From: Paenibacillus tepidiphilus
Lineage (GTDB): Bacteria; Bacillota; Bacilli; Paenibacillales; Paenibacillaceae
Length of the DNA stretch: 64,000 nucleotides
Direction: 5' to 3'
NCBI RefSeq assembly: GCF_008635795.1
Contig: NZ_VWRQ01000012.1
Span: 62,001-126,000 of the forward strand
Below, in pieces: positions 25,981 to 35,566 of this stretch (positions are counted from its first letter, which is position 1; each line of letters starts with the position of its first letter). A model generated the notes under the pieces. That model was not told where the DNA came from. It did no database searches and saw only the letters and a program-made list of their open reading frames with translations. The translations under genes were made by a program, and so were the position numbers.

Positions 25981-26015
25981 TAGAAGCTCTTTTAACAGTT
26001 CTTTGCGATACGCAA

Positions 26016-26050
26016 ACAACCGCTCATTCCGTTACCGGAAGAGCGGTTGT
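26016..26050 (-). terminator. terminator of the M29 peptidase pair
   Basis: ACAACCGCTC pairs with GAGCGGTTGT. Read on the minus strand it is followed by TTTGCG. It lies 35 bp after the second peptidase gene. Confidence 0.65.
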
Positions 26051-26084
26051 CGAAACGAAGCTGTGCACGGGGAATGAAGGGAGG

Positions 26085-27314
26085 CTACGCCCAGTCCCCG
26101 CTCCGGAAGATCGGTTCGGCGGTTCCATCATCGGTAATTCCGTCGATGTTCATATCCGCGGAGCCCATCATAAAGTCGACATGGGTCAGGCTGTGATTCA
26201 TGCCCTTGGCGTCCAGCTGCTCCCGGGTCATATGAATGCCGTCCTGCAGCGTGAAGGCATAGGCTGCGCCCAGCGCGATGTGGCAGGAAGCATTCTCGTC
26301 GAACAGTGTTGTGTAGAACAGAATGCCGCTTTCTGAAATGGGCGAATGGTAAGGAACCAGGGCAACTTCACCAAAGAAAGCAGCGCCTTCGTCCATCGCC
26401 ACCAGGGAAGACAGTGCCTCCTGGCCGACCTCGGCGCTGAAATCGGTCACTTTGCCGTTCTCCAGCGTGAGGGTAAAGCGGTCAATGATATTCCCGCCGT
26501 AGCTAAGCGGCTTGGTGCTGCTGACCTTGCCGTTCGCGCCGGTCTTCAGCGGTGCGGTGAAGACTTCCTCGGTCGGAATGTTGGCGAGGAACGGCACACC
26601 CTTACCGTTGACAGCGCCGGCCTGACACCAGATATGGCCTTCCGGCAGTTCCACGGTCAAATCCGTTCCGGCTGCAGTGTAATGCAGCTTGCGGTATTTC
26701 TTGGCATTCAGCAGCTCACAGCGCTGCCGCAGGCCGTCCAGATGGCTGCTCCAGGCGGCAAGCGGGTCTTCCAGGTCTGCACGGACCGCCTTGAAGATCG
26801 CATCCCACAGATGCTCCACCTGCGCTTCAGGGGCCACGTCGGGGAATACCTTGGCTGCCCAGGAGGGGGAAGGGAAGGCGACGCCGCTCCAGCTGACCTG
26901 ATTGGACATCATCATCTCCCGGTACGGGGCTTGTGCCTGTCTGACGGTACGCATATGATCGGCTATACGGCCGGCCTCTACACCTTTGAGGAGATCGGGG
27001 TCTGCAGAAATAATCGTCAGGAACGCGGCACCCTTGCGCGCCAGGTCCTCAAGCTCATTCGCCTGCCAGGTCGGCGGCTCCAGGAAGCTCTCGGCCGGGG
27101 CCAGATCGTACCGGGTCCGGGTTACATATTCATCGGAGTAATTGACCTTAACCAGCTTCGCACCGGCTTCATAGGCTTTGCGCACCACAAGTCGCACCAG
27201 TTCAGCCGCCGCTATATCGGCGTTGACGACAAGCGTCTGGCCGGGCTGGATATTAACCCCGACCTTAACCGCCAGCAGTGCATAATTCTCCAGCTTTTGC
27301 TTGAAATCCAGCAT
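26085..27314 (-). CDS. M29-family (thermophilic) aminopeptidase, copy 2
   Basis: 409 aa metallo-aminopeptidase of the AmpS/AmpT/PepS family. Metal ligands expected for M29 appear in order: Glu in IPTEEVFTAPLKTG, Glu in FGEVALVPYHSPIS, Glu and His in LFDENASCHIALGAAY, and His and Asp in LTHVDFMMGSADMNIDG. ATG 27314 is chosen over 27335 because GGGAGGAG precedes it. It lies 36 bp after its paralogue in the same direction, so the two form a tandem duplicate. It probably acts in cytoplasmic peptide turnover. Confidence 0.9.
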   Translation of the reverse strand: MLDFKQKLENYALLAVKVGVNIQPGQTLVVNADIAAAELVRLVVRKAYEAGAKLVKVNYSDEYVTRTRYDLAPAESFLEPPTWQANELEDLARKGAAFLTIISADPDLLKGVEAGRIADHMRTVRQAQAPYREMMMSNQVSWSGVAFPSPSWAAKVFPDVAPEAQVEHLWDAIFKAVRADLEDPLAAWSSHLDGLRQRCELLNAKKYRKLHYTAAGTDLTVELPEGHIWCQAGAVNGKGVPFLANIPTEEVFTAPLKTGANGKVSSTKPLSYGGNIIDRFTLTLENGKVTDFSAEVGQEALSSLVAMDEGAAFFGEVALVPYHSPISESGILFYTTLFDENASCHIALGAAYAFTLQDGIHMTREQLDAKGMNHSLTHVDFMMGSADMNIDGITDDGTAEPIFRSGDWA

Positions 27315-27350
27315 GTAAATCTTCTCCTCCCACAATCGGTCTCTTTATGC

Positions 27351-28583
27351 TTAAAACGCCCAGTTTCCCTTAAGGAAGATAGGTTCACGGGTGCCGTCCG
27401 GCAAAATTCCATGGATATCCATCTCCGCCGAACCGATCATGAAATCGACATGAGTCACACTTTGATTCAGTCCGCGCGCAGCCTGCTCCTCCTGGCTCAG
27501 GTCCTTGCCGCCCTGCAGGCAGAAGGCATAAGCCATGCCGATGGCCAGATGGTTGGAGGCATTCTCGTCAAACAAGGTGTTGAAGTAGAGGATACCGGAT
27601 TCGGAAATCGGCGATTTATGCGGGACGAGTGCAACCTCGCCCAGATACCTGGCGCCTTCATCAAGACCAATCAGATACTCCAGTGAATCCTGTCCCTTGG
27701 CGGCGGATACACTGGTTATACGGCCGTTCTCGAAGGTAATGGAGAAGTCGTCGATGATATTGCCGCCGTAGCTGAGCGGCTTGGTGCTGTGGACGGTGCC
27801 GTTGACACCGGTCTTCAGCGGTGCGGTGAACACTTCCTCTGTCGGCATGTTGGCAACAAAGGTATGACCCTGGGCATTGATGCTGTCGCCCTGTGCCCAC
27901 AGATGATTCTCCGGCAATTCAATCGTCAGGTCGGTGCCGGGAGCTATGTAATGCAGGCTTTTGTATTGCTTGGTGTTCAGCACATTGGCTTTTGCTTCCA
28001 GCGTGTCCAGATGGGTCTGCCAGGCTGCAATCGGGTCTTCGCTATCCAGCCGCACGGTATGGAAAATCGCTTCCCAGAGCGTATCGATCCGCTGCTCCTC
28101 CGGAAGGTCAGGGAACACCTTATCCGCCCAGGCCTGTGTCGGAATAGCGATGACGCTCCAGCTGACTTTGTCGGACATCTGATACTCGCGGTACTTGGTG
28201 AGCGCCGCGCCGCGTGTCTTCTGGTAAGCGGCGATCCGGCCGGGGTCGATGCCCTTCAGCGCGTCGGGATTATCGGCCAGCACGCTCAAGAAAGCGGCTC
28301 CGTTCGCAGCGAGCTCGGTCATTTCACCCGCGAACCAGGTCGGCTCCTTCGTGAGCACTTCGGATGCGGCATGCTCAAACATCTGGCGTGTAATGCCTTC
28401 GTCGCTCCAGTTTACCTTCACCAGGCTTGCGCCAGCGGAATAAGCTTTAGCCGTAATCAGGCGGACGAATTCCACGGCAGTGACCGGCGCACTGACAACA
28501 AGAATTTGCCCGGGCTGGATGTTGATTCCGATCTTTACCGCCAGTTCAGCATAGCGGTCAAGCTGGTTCTCGAATTGGGTCAT
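27351..28583 (-). CDS. M29-family aminopeptidase, copy 1
   Basis: 410 aa, first gene of the tandem pair and clearly paralogous along its whole length to the next one. Ligand-bearing blocks are MPTEEVFTAPLKTG, LGEVALVPHKSPIS, LFDENASNHLAIG and VTHVDFMIGSAEMDIHG. The start ATG 28583 follows ATGGAGGAAAAG. Retention of the metal ligands in both copies suggests that both are active, perhaps with different peptide preferences. Confidence 0.9.
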   Translation of the reverse strand: MTQFENQLDRYAELAVKIGINIQPGQILVVSAPVTAVEFVRLITAKAYSAGASLVKVNWSDEGITRQMFEHAASEVLTKEPTWFAGEMTELAANGAAFLSVLADNPDALKGIDPGRIAAYQKTRGAALTKYREYQMSDKVSWSVIAIPTQAWADKVFPDLPEEQRIDTLWEAIFHTVRLDSEDPIAAWQTHLDTLEAKANVLNTKQYKSLHYIAPGTDLTIELPENHLWAQGDSINAQGHTFVANMPTEEVFTAPLKTGVNGTVHSTKPLSYGGNIIDDFSITFENGRITSVSAAKGQDSLEYLIGLDEGARYLGEVALVPHKSPISESGILYFNTLFDENASNHLAIGMAYAFCLQGGKDLSQEEQAARGLNQSVTHVDFMIGSAEMDIHGILPDGTREPIFLKGNWAF

Positions 28584-28748
28584 AACTTTTCCTCCATTAC
28601 TAATATTCTCTACTGTATAAGCATTGTATTAAATTATTAACCGCCGGATGAAAAATGTCAATTATCCTGACAAACATAGGATTTGCGGTAAAATCGGTGT
28701 TATACTGTGTTTGTGAAAATGTTGATGCGACGAAAGGATGGACAAGCC

Positions 28749-29027
28749 ATGAGAGTGCAGATCGTCCAGGCGGTGATGAACCGCGATGAAGACAACCATT
28801 ATATCGGAAGAACGGTATTCCATTACAGCGACCACAAAGCGCGGTATGAAATCACCTTTTTCAGCAAAAAGGGTAAAGATTGGGACTACAGTCTGAGCTT
28901 TGCCGAAGAGCCGGGCAGTGAGGAGCAGTTACTGGCGCTGGATGCCTTGCTGGAGACAGATGATGATCTGTTCGATGAATTGCTGGATGCGGCGCTGGAC
29001 AGCGAGGTCAAAGCAACAGAAGAATAA
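28749..29027 (+). CDS. small acidic protein of unknown function
   Basis: 92 aa, starting MRVQIVQAVMNRDEDNHYIGRTVFHYSDHKARYEITFFSKKG and ending in an acidic helix (LLETDDDLFDELLDAALDSE). It looks like a small beta domain with an acidic tail. ATG 28749 is preferred because AAAGGATGG lies about 8 bases upstream; the longer frame from 28707 has no such site. The family is not recognised. It is divergent from the peptidase pair and convergent with ktrB. Confidence 0.65.
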   Translation: MRVQIVQAVMNRDEDNHYIGRTVFHYSDHKARYEITFFSKKGKDWDYSLSFAEEPGSEEQLLALDALLETDDDLFDELLDAALDSEVKATEE

Positions 29028-29035
29028 TGATACGA

Positions 29036-29085
29036 AAAAAAGCGTCCCTGCAGCGGAATACTCGCCGTTCAGGGACGCATTTTTG
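29036..29085. terminator. bidirectional terminator
   Basis: GCGTCCCTG (29042-29050) pairs with CAGGGACGC (29070-29078), with A-rich and T-rich flanks, between convergent genes. Confidence 0.85.
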
Positions 29086-29099
29086 CAGTATAGGGGGAC

Positions 29100-30446
29100 T
29101 CAGCCAATGGTAATATTGCCTTCCGGATGGCGGTACAGCTCTTTGTTGTTCTTGGGCTTGATGGCATAAGCCAGTGTGAGCGGTCCGGTTCGGCCGACGA
29201 ACATCAGGAGAATCACCAGCAGCTTGCCGGCCGTCGTGAGGTGCGGAGTCAGGCCCATGGTAATTCCGGATGTCCCGAAGGCGGATACCGCCTCAAACAG
29301 CACTGTCAGGAAATCCGCGCTCTCTGTTACCGACAACAGCATTGTAGCGACAGATACCAGCATCAGGGACAGCAAGGTCATGGTAATCGCTCTGTAGACG
29401 GTCTCTTTGGAGATCCGGTTGCGGAACATGACGATATCCTCTTTGCCGCGGATTCTGGCCCAGGCTGTACTGAGCAGTACAGCAAAGGTCGTCACCTTGA
29501 TTCCTCCGCCGGTTGAGCCTGGTGCCGCCCCGATAAACATCATGAGGATCAGCAGAAACTGGGTCGATTCCCGCAGCAGCGTAATATCAATGGTGGTGAC
29601 ACCGCCGGATCGGGGAGTTATCGCCTGCAGAAGCGAGGCCATCACCTTGCCGCCCGGATGCAGCGGCTGAAGCGTCGAATACAGCTCCAGGACAAAGAAA
29701 AGCGCAGCCCCGACGACAATCAGTGCGGCAGACGCGCTCAGCACCACTTTGGAGTGGAGCGTAAGGCGCCGGCGCTTCCGGTAATCGAGAACATCCGAGA
29801 GCACAATGAAGCCGATGCCGCCCAGGAATATCAGCAGCATGGAGGTAATATTGACAATCGGGTCCTCCACATACCGGGTCAGCCCGGCGAACGGGCCGTG
29901 AATATCGCCGAACAAATCAAAGCCGGCATTGTTAAAGATCGAAATGCTGTGAAAAATCCCGTAGTACAGCGCCTTACCTAAGGACATATCCAATACAAAG
30001 CGGGCTGCCAGCAGCAGGGCGCCGCCCAGCTGGATCACCAGGGAGTAGATTAGCACCCGGCGGATCAGCTTCACAATTCCCTGCATGGAATGCTGGTTCA
30101 TGGACTCCTGCAGCAGCAAACGCTCCTTCAGTGAAATCCGTTTGTTGAGCACGAGTGTAATCAGTGTCGCCATGGTCACAAAGCCCAGTCCTCCAAACTG
30201 GAACAGCACCAGCAGGACAACCTGTCCGAATACCGTCAGCTGGGTTCCGGTGTCGACAACGGCCAGTCCGGTGACGCAGGTCGCAGAGGTGGCCATAAAC
30301 ATGGCGTCAATGACGGAAATCCGTTCGCCCGTGGAAGCCGCCGGCAGCGAGAGCAGCACCGTCCCGATCAGGATGAGTGCCACGAAGCCGAGCGACAATA
30401 TTTTTGGCGGTGTAAGTCTCACATGTCCGAAGGAAAGATTAGCCAA
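29100..30446 (-). CDS. ktrB: Ktr-type potassium uptake membrane subunit
   Basis: 448 aa TrkH/KtrB-family channel-like transporter. Four pore repeats are visible by their selectivity filter blocks: SATCVTGLA, NNAGFDL, ITPRSGGV and SAFGTSGITMGL; an internal glycine-rich loop (GAAPGSTGGGIKVTT) corresponds to the gating loop of KtrB. The start is TTG 30446 with AGGAG 8 bases upstream. No ktrA/trkA-like RCK gene is adjacent, so the regulatory subunit must be encoded elsewhere. Together with the riboswitch-controlled kimA this window carries two potassium import routes. Confidence 0.92.
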   Translation of the reverse strand: MANLSFGHVRLTPPKILSLGFVALILIGTVLLSLPAASTGERISVIDAMFMATSATCVTGLAVVDTGTQLTVFGQVVLLVLFQFGGLGFVTMATLITLVLNKRISLKERLLLQESMNQHSMQGIVKLIRRVLIYSLVIQLGGALLLAARFVLDMSLGKALYYGIFHSISIFNNAGFDLFGDIHGPFAGLTRYVEDPIVNITSMLLIFLGGIGFIVLSDVLDYRKRRRLTLHSKVVLSASAALIVVGAALFFVLELYSTLQPLHPGGKVMASLLQAITPRSGGVTTIDITLLRESTQFLLILMMFIGAAPGSTGGGIKVTTFAVLLSTAWARIRGKEDIVMFRNRISKETVYRAITMTLLSLMLVSVATMLLSVTESADFLTVLFEAVSAFGTSGITMGLTPHLTTAGKLLVILLMFVGRTGPLTLAYAIKPKNNKELYRHPEGNITIG

Positions 30447-30594
30447 AGTTCATTCTCCTGTCGTTCCTGAATGTTCTTTCAAGATTATAGCATAACTTGC
30501 GGCCGGCTTCCGCCGGCGGGGAGGAAAATGGCATTTTTTATCGAACTGATAACAGGGCAAGAAGCATTCACCATTTCATGGGGAGGTTTATACA

Positions 30595-30948
30595 GTGACA
30601 ATTCCGATTTTGGCACAGGTTGGTGCGATCTTTATTCCGGTGAACGACATTGAGAAGGCGAAGAACTGGTATTGCAGCTTGCTGGGGCTTCCGCAGGACG
30701 GTGACATCCTGTTCGGACATTTGTATGTCCTGCCGATGGAGGGCCCGAACATCGTTCTTGACAGTAAAATATACACAGCCGAGGCGGTGCTGAAGGTTCC
30801 GGCTTTCCATTTGAACACGGAGGACATCGATGCGGCCTATGACCATGTGAAAGCCTGCGGCGCGGAAATTATCACGGATATTGAAAATGACCACTGGTTT
30901 AACTTTAAAGACCCGGACGGCAATGTCCTGATGATATGCCGATGTTGA
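30595..30948 (+). CDS. VOC-superfamily (glyoxalase/bleomycin-resistance-like) protein
   Basis: 117 aa single-domain VOC protein with the paired beta-alpha-beta layout: QVGAIFIPVNDIEKAKNWYCSLLGLP at the start and NDHWFNFKDPDGNVLMICRC at the end. The function of small VOC proteins cannot be read from sequence (lyase, dioxygenase, drug binder). The start is GTG 30595 after GGGGAGG. It is followed within 30 bp by two acetyltransferase genes. Confidence 0.85.
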   Translation: MTIPILAQVGAIFIPVNDIEKAKNWYCSLLGLPQDGDILFGHLYVLPMEGPNIVLDSKIYTAEAVLKVPAFHLNTEDIDAAYDHVKACGAEIITDIENDHWFNFKDPDGNVLMICRC

Positions 30949-30977
30949 CGTTCAGGAAGCAGGAAGGGGAGCAAGGA

Positions 30978-31418
30978 ATGATCAGAGAAGCGGTGGCGGC
31001 GGATGCGCAGGCCATAACAGGCCTGTACCGTATTCTGCTGCCGGATCGGGAGGGGATCGAGGTGCTTCCGGGCAGGCTAGCCGAGATCGCCGACAGCCCC
31101 GGCAGTTTTCTGTATATCTATGACAAAGACGGCGAGGCGGTGGCCACGGCCCATTTGCATTTATGCATGGATGCGCTGTGCGGTGACCGCCCGTTTGCCG
31201 TCATTGAACGGGTTGTCACCCTGCCGCAGCACCGGGGACAGGGCTACGGCGAAGCGCTGATGCGGCATGCGGAGCGGACAGCCGCCGAACACGGCGCGCA
31301 GAAGATCATGCTCTCCAGCAATGCGCACAGGACGGAGGCCCACCGCTTCTATGAGCGGCTGGGCTATGACGGCGGACGCAGCAAGCTGTTCGCCAAGATT
31401 CTTAAGCTGCACCAGTAA
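30978..31418 (+). CDS. GNAT-family N-acetyltransferase
   Basis: 146 aa. The acetyl-CoA-binding motif A is VVTLPQHRGQGYGEALMRHAERTA, preceded by the AVIERV strand, and motif B is AHRFYERLGYD. ATG 30978 is chosen because a GGAAGGGGAG site is correctly spaced and the upstream frame would overlap the VOC gene. The substrate is unknown. Confidence 0.88.
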   Translation: MIREAVAADAQAITGLYRILLPDREGIEVLPGRLAEIADSPGSFLYIYDKDGEAVATAHLHLCMDALCGDRPFAVIERVVTLPQHRGQGYGEALMRHAERTAAEHGAQKIMLSSNAHRTEAHRFYERLGYDGGRSKLFAKILKLHQ

Positions 31419-31454
31419 GCGAATGTAACAGGAAGCAAGGAAGGTGTTTATAAG

Positions 31455-31967
31455 ATGGAAGTTACAGTCAGAGAGCTTGGACCGGCGGATGCGGCAGAGC
31501 TGCTGGCTATGCAGCATAGACTGGATGAAGAGTCTGCGTTTATGCTGCTGGAGCCGGGAGAGCGGAAGCGGACGGTTGCGCAAGTCGAAACGATGATCAG
31601 CGAATACCGCGACTCGCCCAATTCGCTCCTGATCGGAGCGGAGTCAGCCGGTCAGCTTGCGGGGTACCTGTCAGCGGGCGGAGGAAAGGCTAACCGCATC
31701 CGGCATAGTGCGTATCTGGTAACAGGCGTGCTGAGCCGGTATCAGAGCATGGGGATTGGTGCAGCGCTGTTCCGTGAGCTGGACGCCTGGGCGGGGCGTA
31801 CCGGTATGGTCCGGCTTGAACTTACGGTGATGGTTCATAATGAGCGGGCAATTGCGCTGTATAAGAAGAATGGCTTCGAGATCGAGGGTCTCAAGAAGAA
31901 ATCGCTGAAGGTAAACGGGGTATGGGTCGACGAATATTATATGGGCAGGATATTGGAGACGGACTGA
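31455..31967 (+). CDS. GNAT-family N-acetyltransferase
   Basis: 170 aa. Motif A is LVTGVLSRYQSMGIGAALFRELDAWA and motif B RAIALYKKNGFEIEGLKKKSLKVNGVWVDEYYMGR, the latter resembling RimJ/RimL-like or antibiotic/amine acetyltransferases. The start ATG 31455 follows AAGGAAGG. It is third of a VOC-GNAT-GNAT run ending at a bidirectional terminator. Confidence 0.88.
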   Translation: MEVTVRELGPADAAELLAMQHRLDEESAFMLLEPGERKRTVAQVETMISEYRDSPNSLLIGAESAGQLAGYLSAGGGKANRIRHSAYLVTGVLSRYQSMGIGAALFRELDAWAGRTGMVRLELTVMVHNERAIALYKKNGFEIEGLKKKSLKVNGVWVDEYYMGRILETD

Positions 31968-32022
31968 CGGCGGCCCCGTTCGGCTGCAGGCAACACGGTA
32001 CATAGAGCTGAAAATCAATGAA

Positions 32023-32050
32023 AGAGGCGCTCCCGCGGGAGCGCCTCTAT
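32023..32050. terminator. bidirectional terminator
   Basis: AGAGGCGCTCCC pairs with GGGAGCGCCTCT around GC, between convergent genes. Confidence 0.85.
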
Positions 32051-32063
32051 TAATAATAAGTTA

Positions 32064-33392
32064 TTATTCCGAAAGTAATTCAACCGTCTCATCGTTCAGT
32101 GGCCGGTCAATGAACACCTCGACCTTGCGGATGCGGTTCTTGTTCATCTCCCGTACGGTAAGGGTGACAAAGCCGTCGTGGATCATGTTCTTGCCGATCG
32201 CCGGCTCCGGCATATGGCTGTACAGCCAGCCCCCGATGGTCGTAACCTCGTCGTCGTGGAAATCAAGGCCGGTCAGCTGCTTCACTTCCAGCAGGGATAC
32301 CTTGCCGTCAAAGATGAAGTGATTGTCGCCGAGCGTCTCCACATTCTTGCTCTCGTCGCCGTCGAACTCGTCGCGGATTTCGCCGACGATTTCTTCCAGA
32401 ATATCCTCGATCGTGATCAGGCCGGAGGTCCCGCCGTATTCGTCGAGCAGGAGAGCAATATGCACGCGTTCCTTCTGCATCCGGGTAAGCAGCGTCTTCA
32501 CAGGCGTCACTTCGGACACGGTCAGAATCGGCTGGATCAGCTTTTTGAAATCAAAATCAGGGTTGTTGTCATATTGCAGATACAATTGCTTGGTATTGAT
32601 CATCCCGATAATGTTGTCCTTGCTGCCGTCGGCAACCGGAAAACGGGTGTATTGCTCCTTGCGGATAATGCTGAAATTCTCCTGCAGCGAATGATCGGTG
32701 AACAGGCAGATCATGTCGGTGCGGGGCACCATAATTTCTTTGGCCAGCATCTCGTCAAAGGTAAAGATCCGGTTCACATAGCCGTACTCAGCTTTGTTGA
32801 TCTTGCCGTTCTCATAGCTTTCAGACAGGATCAGGCGAATTTCTTCCTCGGAATGCGCATCCCCGTGCTCACTGGCCGGCTTCATTCCGAACAAGCGGAC
32901 TAGCATATTGGCCGAGCCGTTCATGAGCCAAATCAGGGGGTAAAGAATTTTATAGAACCAAATGATCAGCGGAGCGGTAATCTGACTGATTTTTTCCGGA
33001 ATGTTGATAGCTGCGGTCTTAGGTGCAAGTTCTCCGACAACCACGTGGAGAAAAGTCGCGATCAGGAAGGCCAGGGCGAATGCCAGCGGGTGGCTAATGT
33101 TCGGATTAAGCCCGGTCCAGTCGAAGAATGGAAGCAGCATCTCCTCAAAAGCGGGCTCCGCCAGCGCACCGATACCCAGCGCCGTAATCGTAATCCCCAG
33201 CTGACAGGCCGACAGGTAGCCGTCCAGATTGGCCGAAACCCTCTGAATGGCGAGGGCGTTCTTGCGCCCCTCCAGCACCATTTGACTGATCAGCGAGCTT
33301 CTGAGCCGCACCATCGCAAACTCGCAAGCCACAAAAAAAGCGGTTAAAATAATCAGAATTGCCACAAGCGTTAAACTGAGTCCTATACCCAT
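32064..33392 (-). CDS. CNNM/CorC-family membrane protein with CBS pair
   Basis: 442 aa with an N-terminal CNNM (DUF21) membrane domain of about four segments (residues 1-190), a pair of CBS domains (around KEIMVPRTDMICLF and LTRMQKERVHIALLLDEYGGTSGLITIEDILEEIVGEI) and a C-terminal CorC/HlyC transporter-associated domain. Members export magnesium or are linked to magnesium and cobalt resistance; the hemolysin label is historical. ATG 33392 is preferred to 33437 because GAGAGGGATGG precedes it and the first helix follows directly. Confidence 0.9.
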   Translation of the reverse strand: MGIGLSLTLVAILIILTAFFVACEFAMVRLRSSLISQMVLEGRKNALAIQRVSANLDGYLSACQLGITITALGIGALAEPAFEEMLLPFFDWTGLNPNISHPLAFALAFLIATFLHVVVGELAPKTAAINIPEKISQITAPLIIWFYKILYPLIWLMNGSANMLVRLFGMKPASEHGDAHSEEEIRLILSESYENGKINKAEYGYVNRIFTFDEMLAKEIMVPRTDMICLFTDHSLQENFSIIRKEQYTRFPVADGSKDNIIGMINTKQLYLQYDNNPDFDFKKLIQPILTVSEVTPVKTLLTRMQKERVHIALLLDEYGGTSGLITIEDILEEIVGEIRDEFDGDESKNVETLGDNHFIFDGKVSLLEVKQLTGLDFHDDEVTTIGGWLYSHMPEPAIGKNMIHDGFVTLTVREMNKNRIRKVEVFIDRPLNDETVELLSE

Positions 33393-33506
33393 AAAATCTT
33401 TACCATCCCTCTCGTCGTTCAAATAGGTTATACTCATATTATGAGTTCATATGAACCTATTGTACGAACTTTTGGTCAAAAGATCAAATGGCGAAGGGAG
33501 GCCATC

Positions 33507-34274
33507 ATGGAAACTTTTACGTTAAGCCGGAAAGAAATGTCGGGACTGCTGCTTGCGCTCACCGGGAAATCCGGGCAGCATCCGCTGCAGATTCTGCAGG
33601 AAGCCTGGTCGAAATTCCATCTGGAAGAGGTGGAAAAAGGCAGGGCACTGCCGGCTTTCTTGTCTACAGACATTCCGCCGGTTCTGCATAAAATCATCAA
33701 ACGCGGACACGTCAAAGGCTTTTCCCTTGGTGATATTGCCGCACTGGGCCATCTGATTGAATACTCCAATTTATCCGCTACGGCGATGCAGAACTGGGTG
33801 AAACGCGACTTCAAGGAATACCTGGGCTCACCCCGGATCGGCAAAAAATATTCACTCAATCAGGCGGCGCTGCTGTTCATGGTCGATGATTTGAAGGCTT
33901 CGCTGGACTTTGAGAGCATCCGCCAGCTGTTTCGCATTCTGTTCCTTGCACCGGAGCGCGATGATGACGACCTGGTGGAACCGGCGCAGCTCTACTTCGG
34001 CTATGCCGAGCTGTTCGAAGAGATCAAGCGAAATCCGGAGCTTCGCACCCAAGGATGGACTGAGCTCAGCTCGCTGGAGGCATATTACGCTCAGACGGAC
34101 AGCTCGCTGAAGGAGGCTGCGGACAATTTAATGAAGCGTCTCGGCCATCTGACCCGCCCGCAGATTGAGGCTGTGCGGAATATGCTGATGATTGCGGCAA
34201 TCTCGGTACAAGCCTGCTATTGTCAGGCGCTGGCCCGTCAGTATTATCATGCTGCATTATTCCTTGATTTTTAA
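33507..34274 (+). CDS. DUF1836-family protein
   Basis: 255 aa. The segment around PPVLHKIIKRGHVKGFSLGDIAALGHLIEYSNLSATAMQNWVKRD resembles the MerR-like helix-turn-helix of DUF1836 proteins, followed by KKYSLNQAALLFMVDDLKASLDFESIR. The function is unknown; a regulatory or DNA-binding role is inferred. ATG 33507 follows GAAGGGAGG; the frame start at 33441 has no site. It is divergent from the CNNM gene. Confidence 0.75.
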   Translation: METFTLSRKEMSGLLLALTGKSGQHPLQILQEAWSKFHLEEVEKGRALPAFLSTDIPPVLHKIIKRGHVKGFSLGDIAALGHLIEYSNLSATAMQNWVKRDFKEYLGSPRIGKKYSLNQAALLFMVDDLKASLDFESIRQLFRILFLAPERDDDDLVEPAQLYFGYAELFEEIKRNPELRTQGWTELSSLEAYYAQTDSSLKEAADNLMKRLGHLTRPQIEAVRNMLMIAAISVQACYCQALARQYYHAALFLDF

Positions 34275-34354
34275 CCGCTGCAATTTTAGAATGTTGTAGT
34301 GAAACCCAAGTTGTACCAGCAAGATTAAGGGTTGAAGGAAGAGGTGCCTTGTAG

Positions 34355-35566
34355 ATGAGTCAAATGACACTGCTCCGTGAGCCGAAATCCCGCAAGCTGC
34401 TGTTCAGTGCAGGTCTTAGCTGGATGTTCGACGCCATGGATGTGGGGATGATTTCTTTTGTGGTGGCGGCTCTGGCCAAGGAATGGCAGCTGGGACCCGA
34501 GAAAATCGGATATTTAACGAGCTTAAATTCCGTGGGCATGGCGGTGGGCGCCGCTGCGGCGGGCCTGCTGGCTGACAGATTCGGCCGCAAATCGGTGCTT
34601 GTGTGGACCCTGCTGATCTTCTCGGCAGCAAGCGGCCTCTCGGCCTTCGCCACGGGATATGCAGTGCTGTGTGTGCTGCGTTTTGTCGCCGGCTTCGGCC
34701 TGGGCGGTGAGCTGCCGGTCGCTTCCACGCTGGTATCGGAAAGCGTGCCCGCGAAGGAACGCGGCCGGGCCGTCGTGCTGCTGGAGAGCTTCTGGGCGCT
34801 CGGCTGGATCGCTTCCGCGCTGATTGCCTACTTCGTCATTCCGGACTATGGCTGGCGGGCGGCCTTTCTGATCGGCGCGGTGCCGGCGCTCTATGCGCTC
34901 TATCTGCGGCGGGCGATCGACGATTCCCCGCGGTTCAATCAGGTGAAGCAGGCTCCGGTATCGCTGAAGAAGCGTGTGGCGGCCGTATGGTCGTCCGAGC
35001 ACCGCAAGTCCACCATTATGTTATGGATTCTGTGGTTTACGGTAGTGTTCTCTTATTATGGAATGTTCTTGTGGCTGCCTACGGTAATGGTGCTTAAAGG
35101 CTTCAGTCTGGTGAAGAGCTTCGAGTACGTGCTCATTATGACGCTGGCGCAGCTGCCCGGCTATTTCACGGCAGCGTATTTCATTGAGAAATACGGCCGT
35201 AAGTTCGTATTGGTCATCTATTTGCTGCTCACTGCGGTGAGCGCCATCTGGTTCGGCAACGCTACGACAGAAGGCATGCTGATGGCGGCGGGGATCTGCC
35301 TGTCCTTCTTCAATCTTGGCGCCTGGGGCGGCATGTATGCCTACACCCCTGAGCTGTACCCAACAGCGGTGCGCTCTACCGGGACAGGCCTGGCTGCGGC
35401 ATTCGGCCGGATCGGCGGCATTCTGGCCCCATCCATGGTCGGCTTGCTCGTCGCCCGTTCCGTCGGGATCGGCTCCATCTTCATGATCTTCTTCGTGACG
35501 ATCATCATCGGCGCGCTGGCCGTGCTGGTACTCGGCAAGGAAACGAAAGGAACGGAGCTGTCCTGA
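34355..35566 (+). CDS. niaP: MFS transporter, NiaP-like (niacin uptake type)
   Basis: 403 aa, twelve membrane helices. The first-half signature LLADRFGRKSVLV, the block FGLGGELPVASTLVSESVPAKERGRAVVLLESFWALGW and the opening SWMFDAMDVGMISFVVAALAKEW closely follow B. subtilis NiaP (YceI), a niacin transporter. Aromatic-acid transporters share some of these motifs, so the substrate is inferred. The start ATG 34355 follows GGAAGAGG. It is monocistronic, with a terminator at 35674. Confidence 0.75.
   Translation: MSQMTLLREPKSRKLLFSAGLSWMFDAMDVGMISFVVAALAKEWQLGPEKIGYLTSLNSVGMAVGAAAAGLLADRFGRKSVLVWTLLIFSAASGLSAFATGYAVLCVLRFVAGFGLGGELPVASTLVSESVPAKERGRAVVLLESFWALGWIASALIAYFVIPDYGWRAAFLIGAVPALYALYLRRAIDDSPRFNQVKQAPVSLKKRVAAVWSSEHRKSTIMLWILWFTVVFSYYGMFLWLPTVMVLKGFSLVKSFEYVLIMTLAQLPGYFTAAYFIEKYGRKFVLVIYLLLTAVSAIWFGNATTEGMLMAAGICLSFFNLGAWGGMYAYTPELYPTAVRSTGTGLAAAFGRIGGILAPSMVGLLVARSVGIGSIFMIFFVTIIIGALAVLVLGKETKGTELS

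Noticed and set aside
26346..27686. 446-codon plus-strand frame opposite the M29 peptidases
   Set aside because: It is antisense to two clear peptidase genes, has no recognisable motif and arises from their GC-rich codon pattern.
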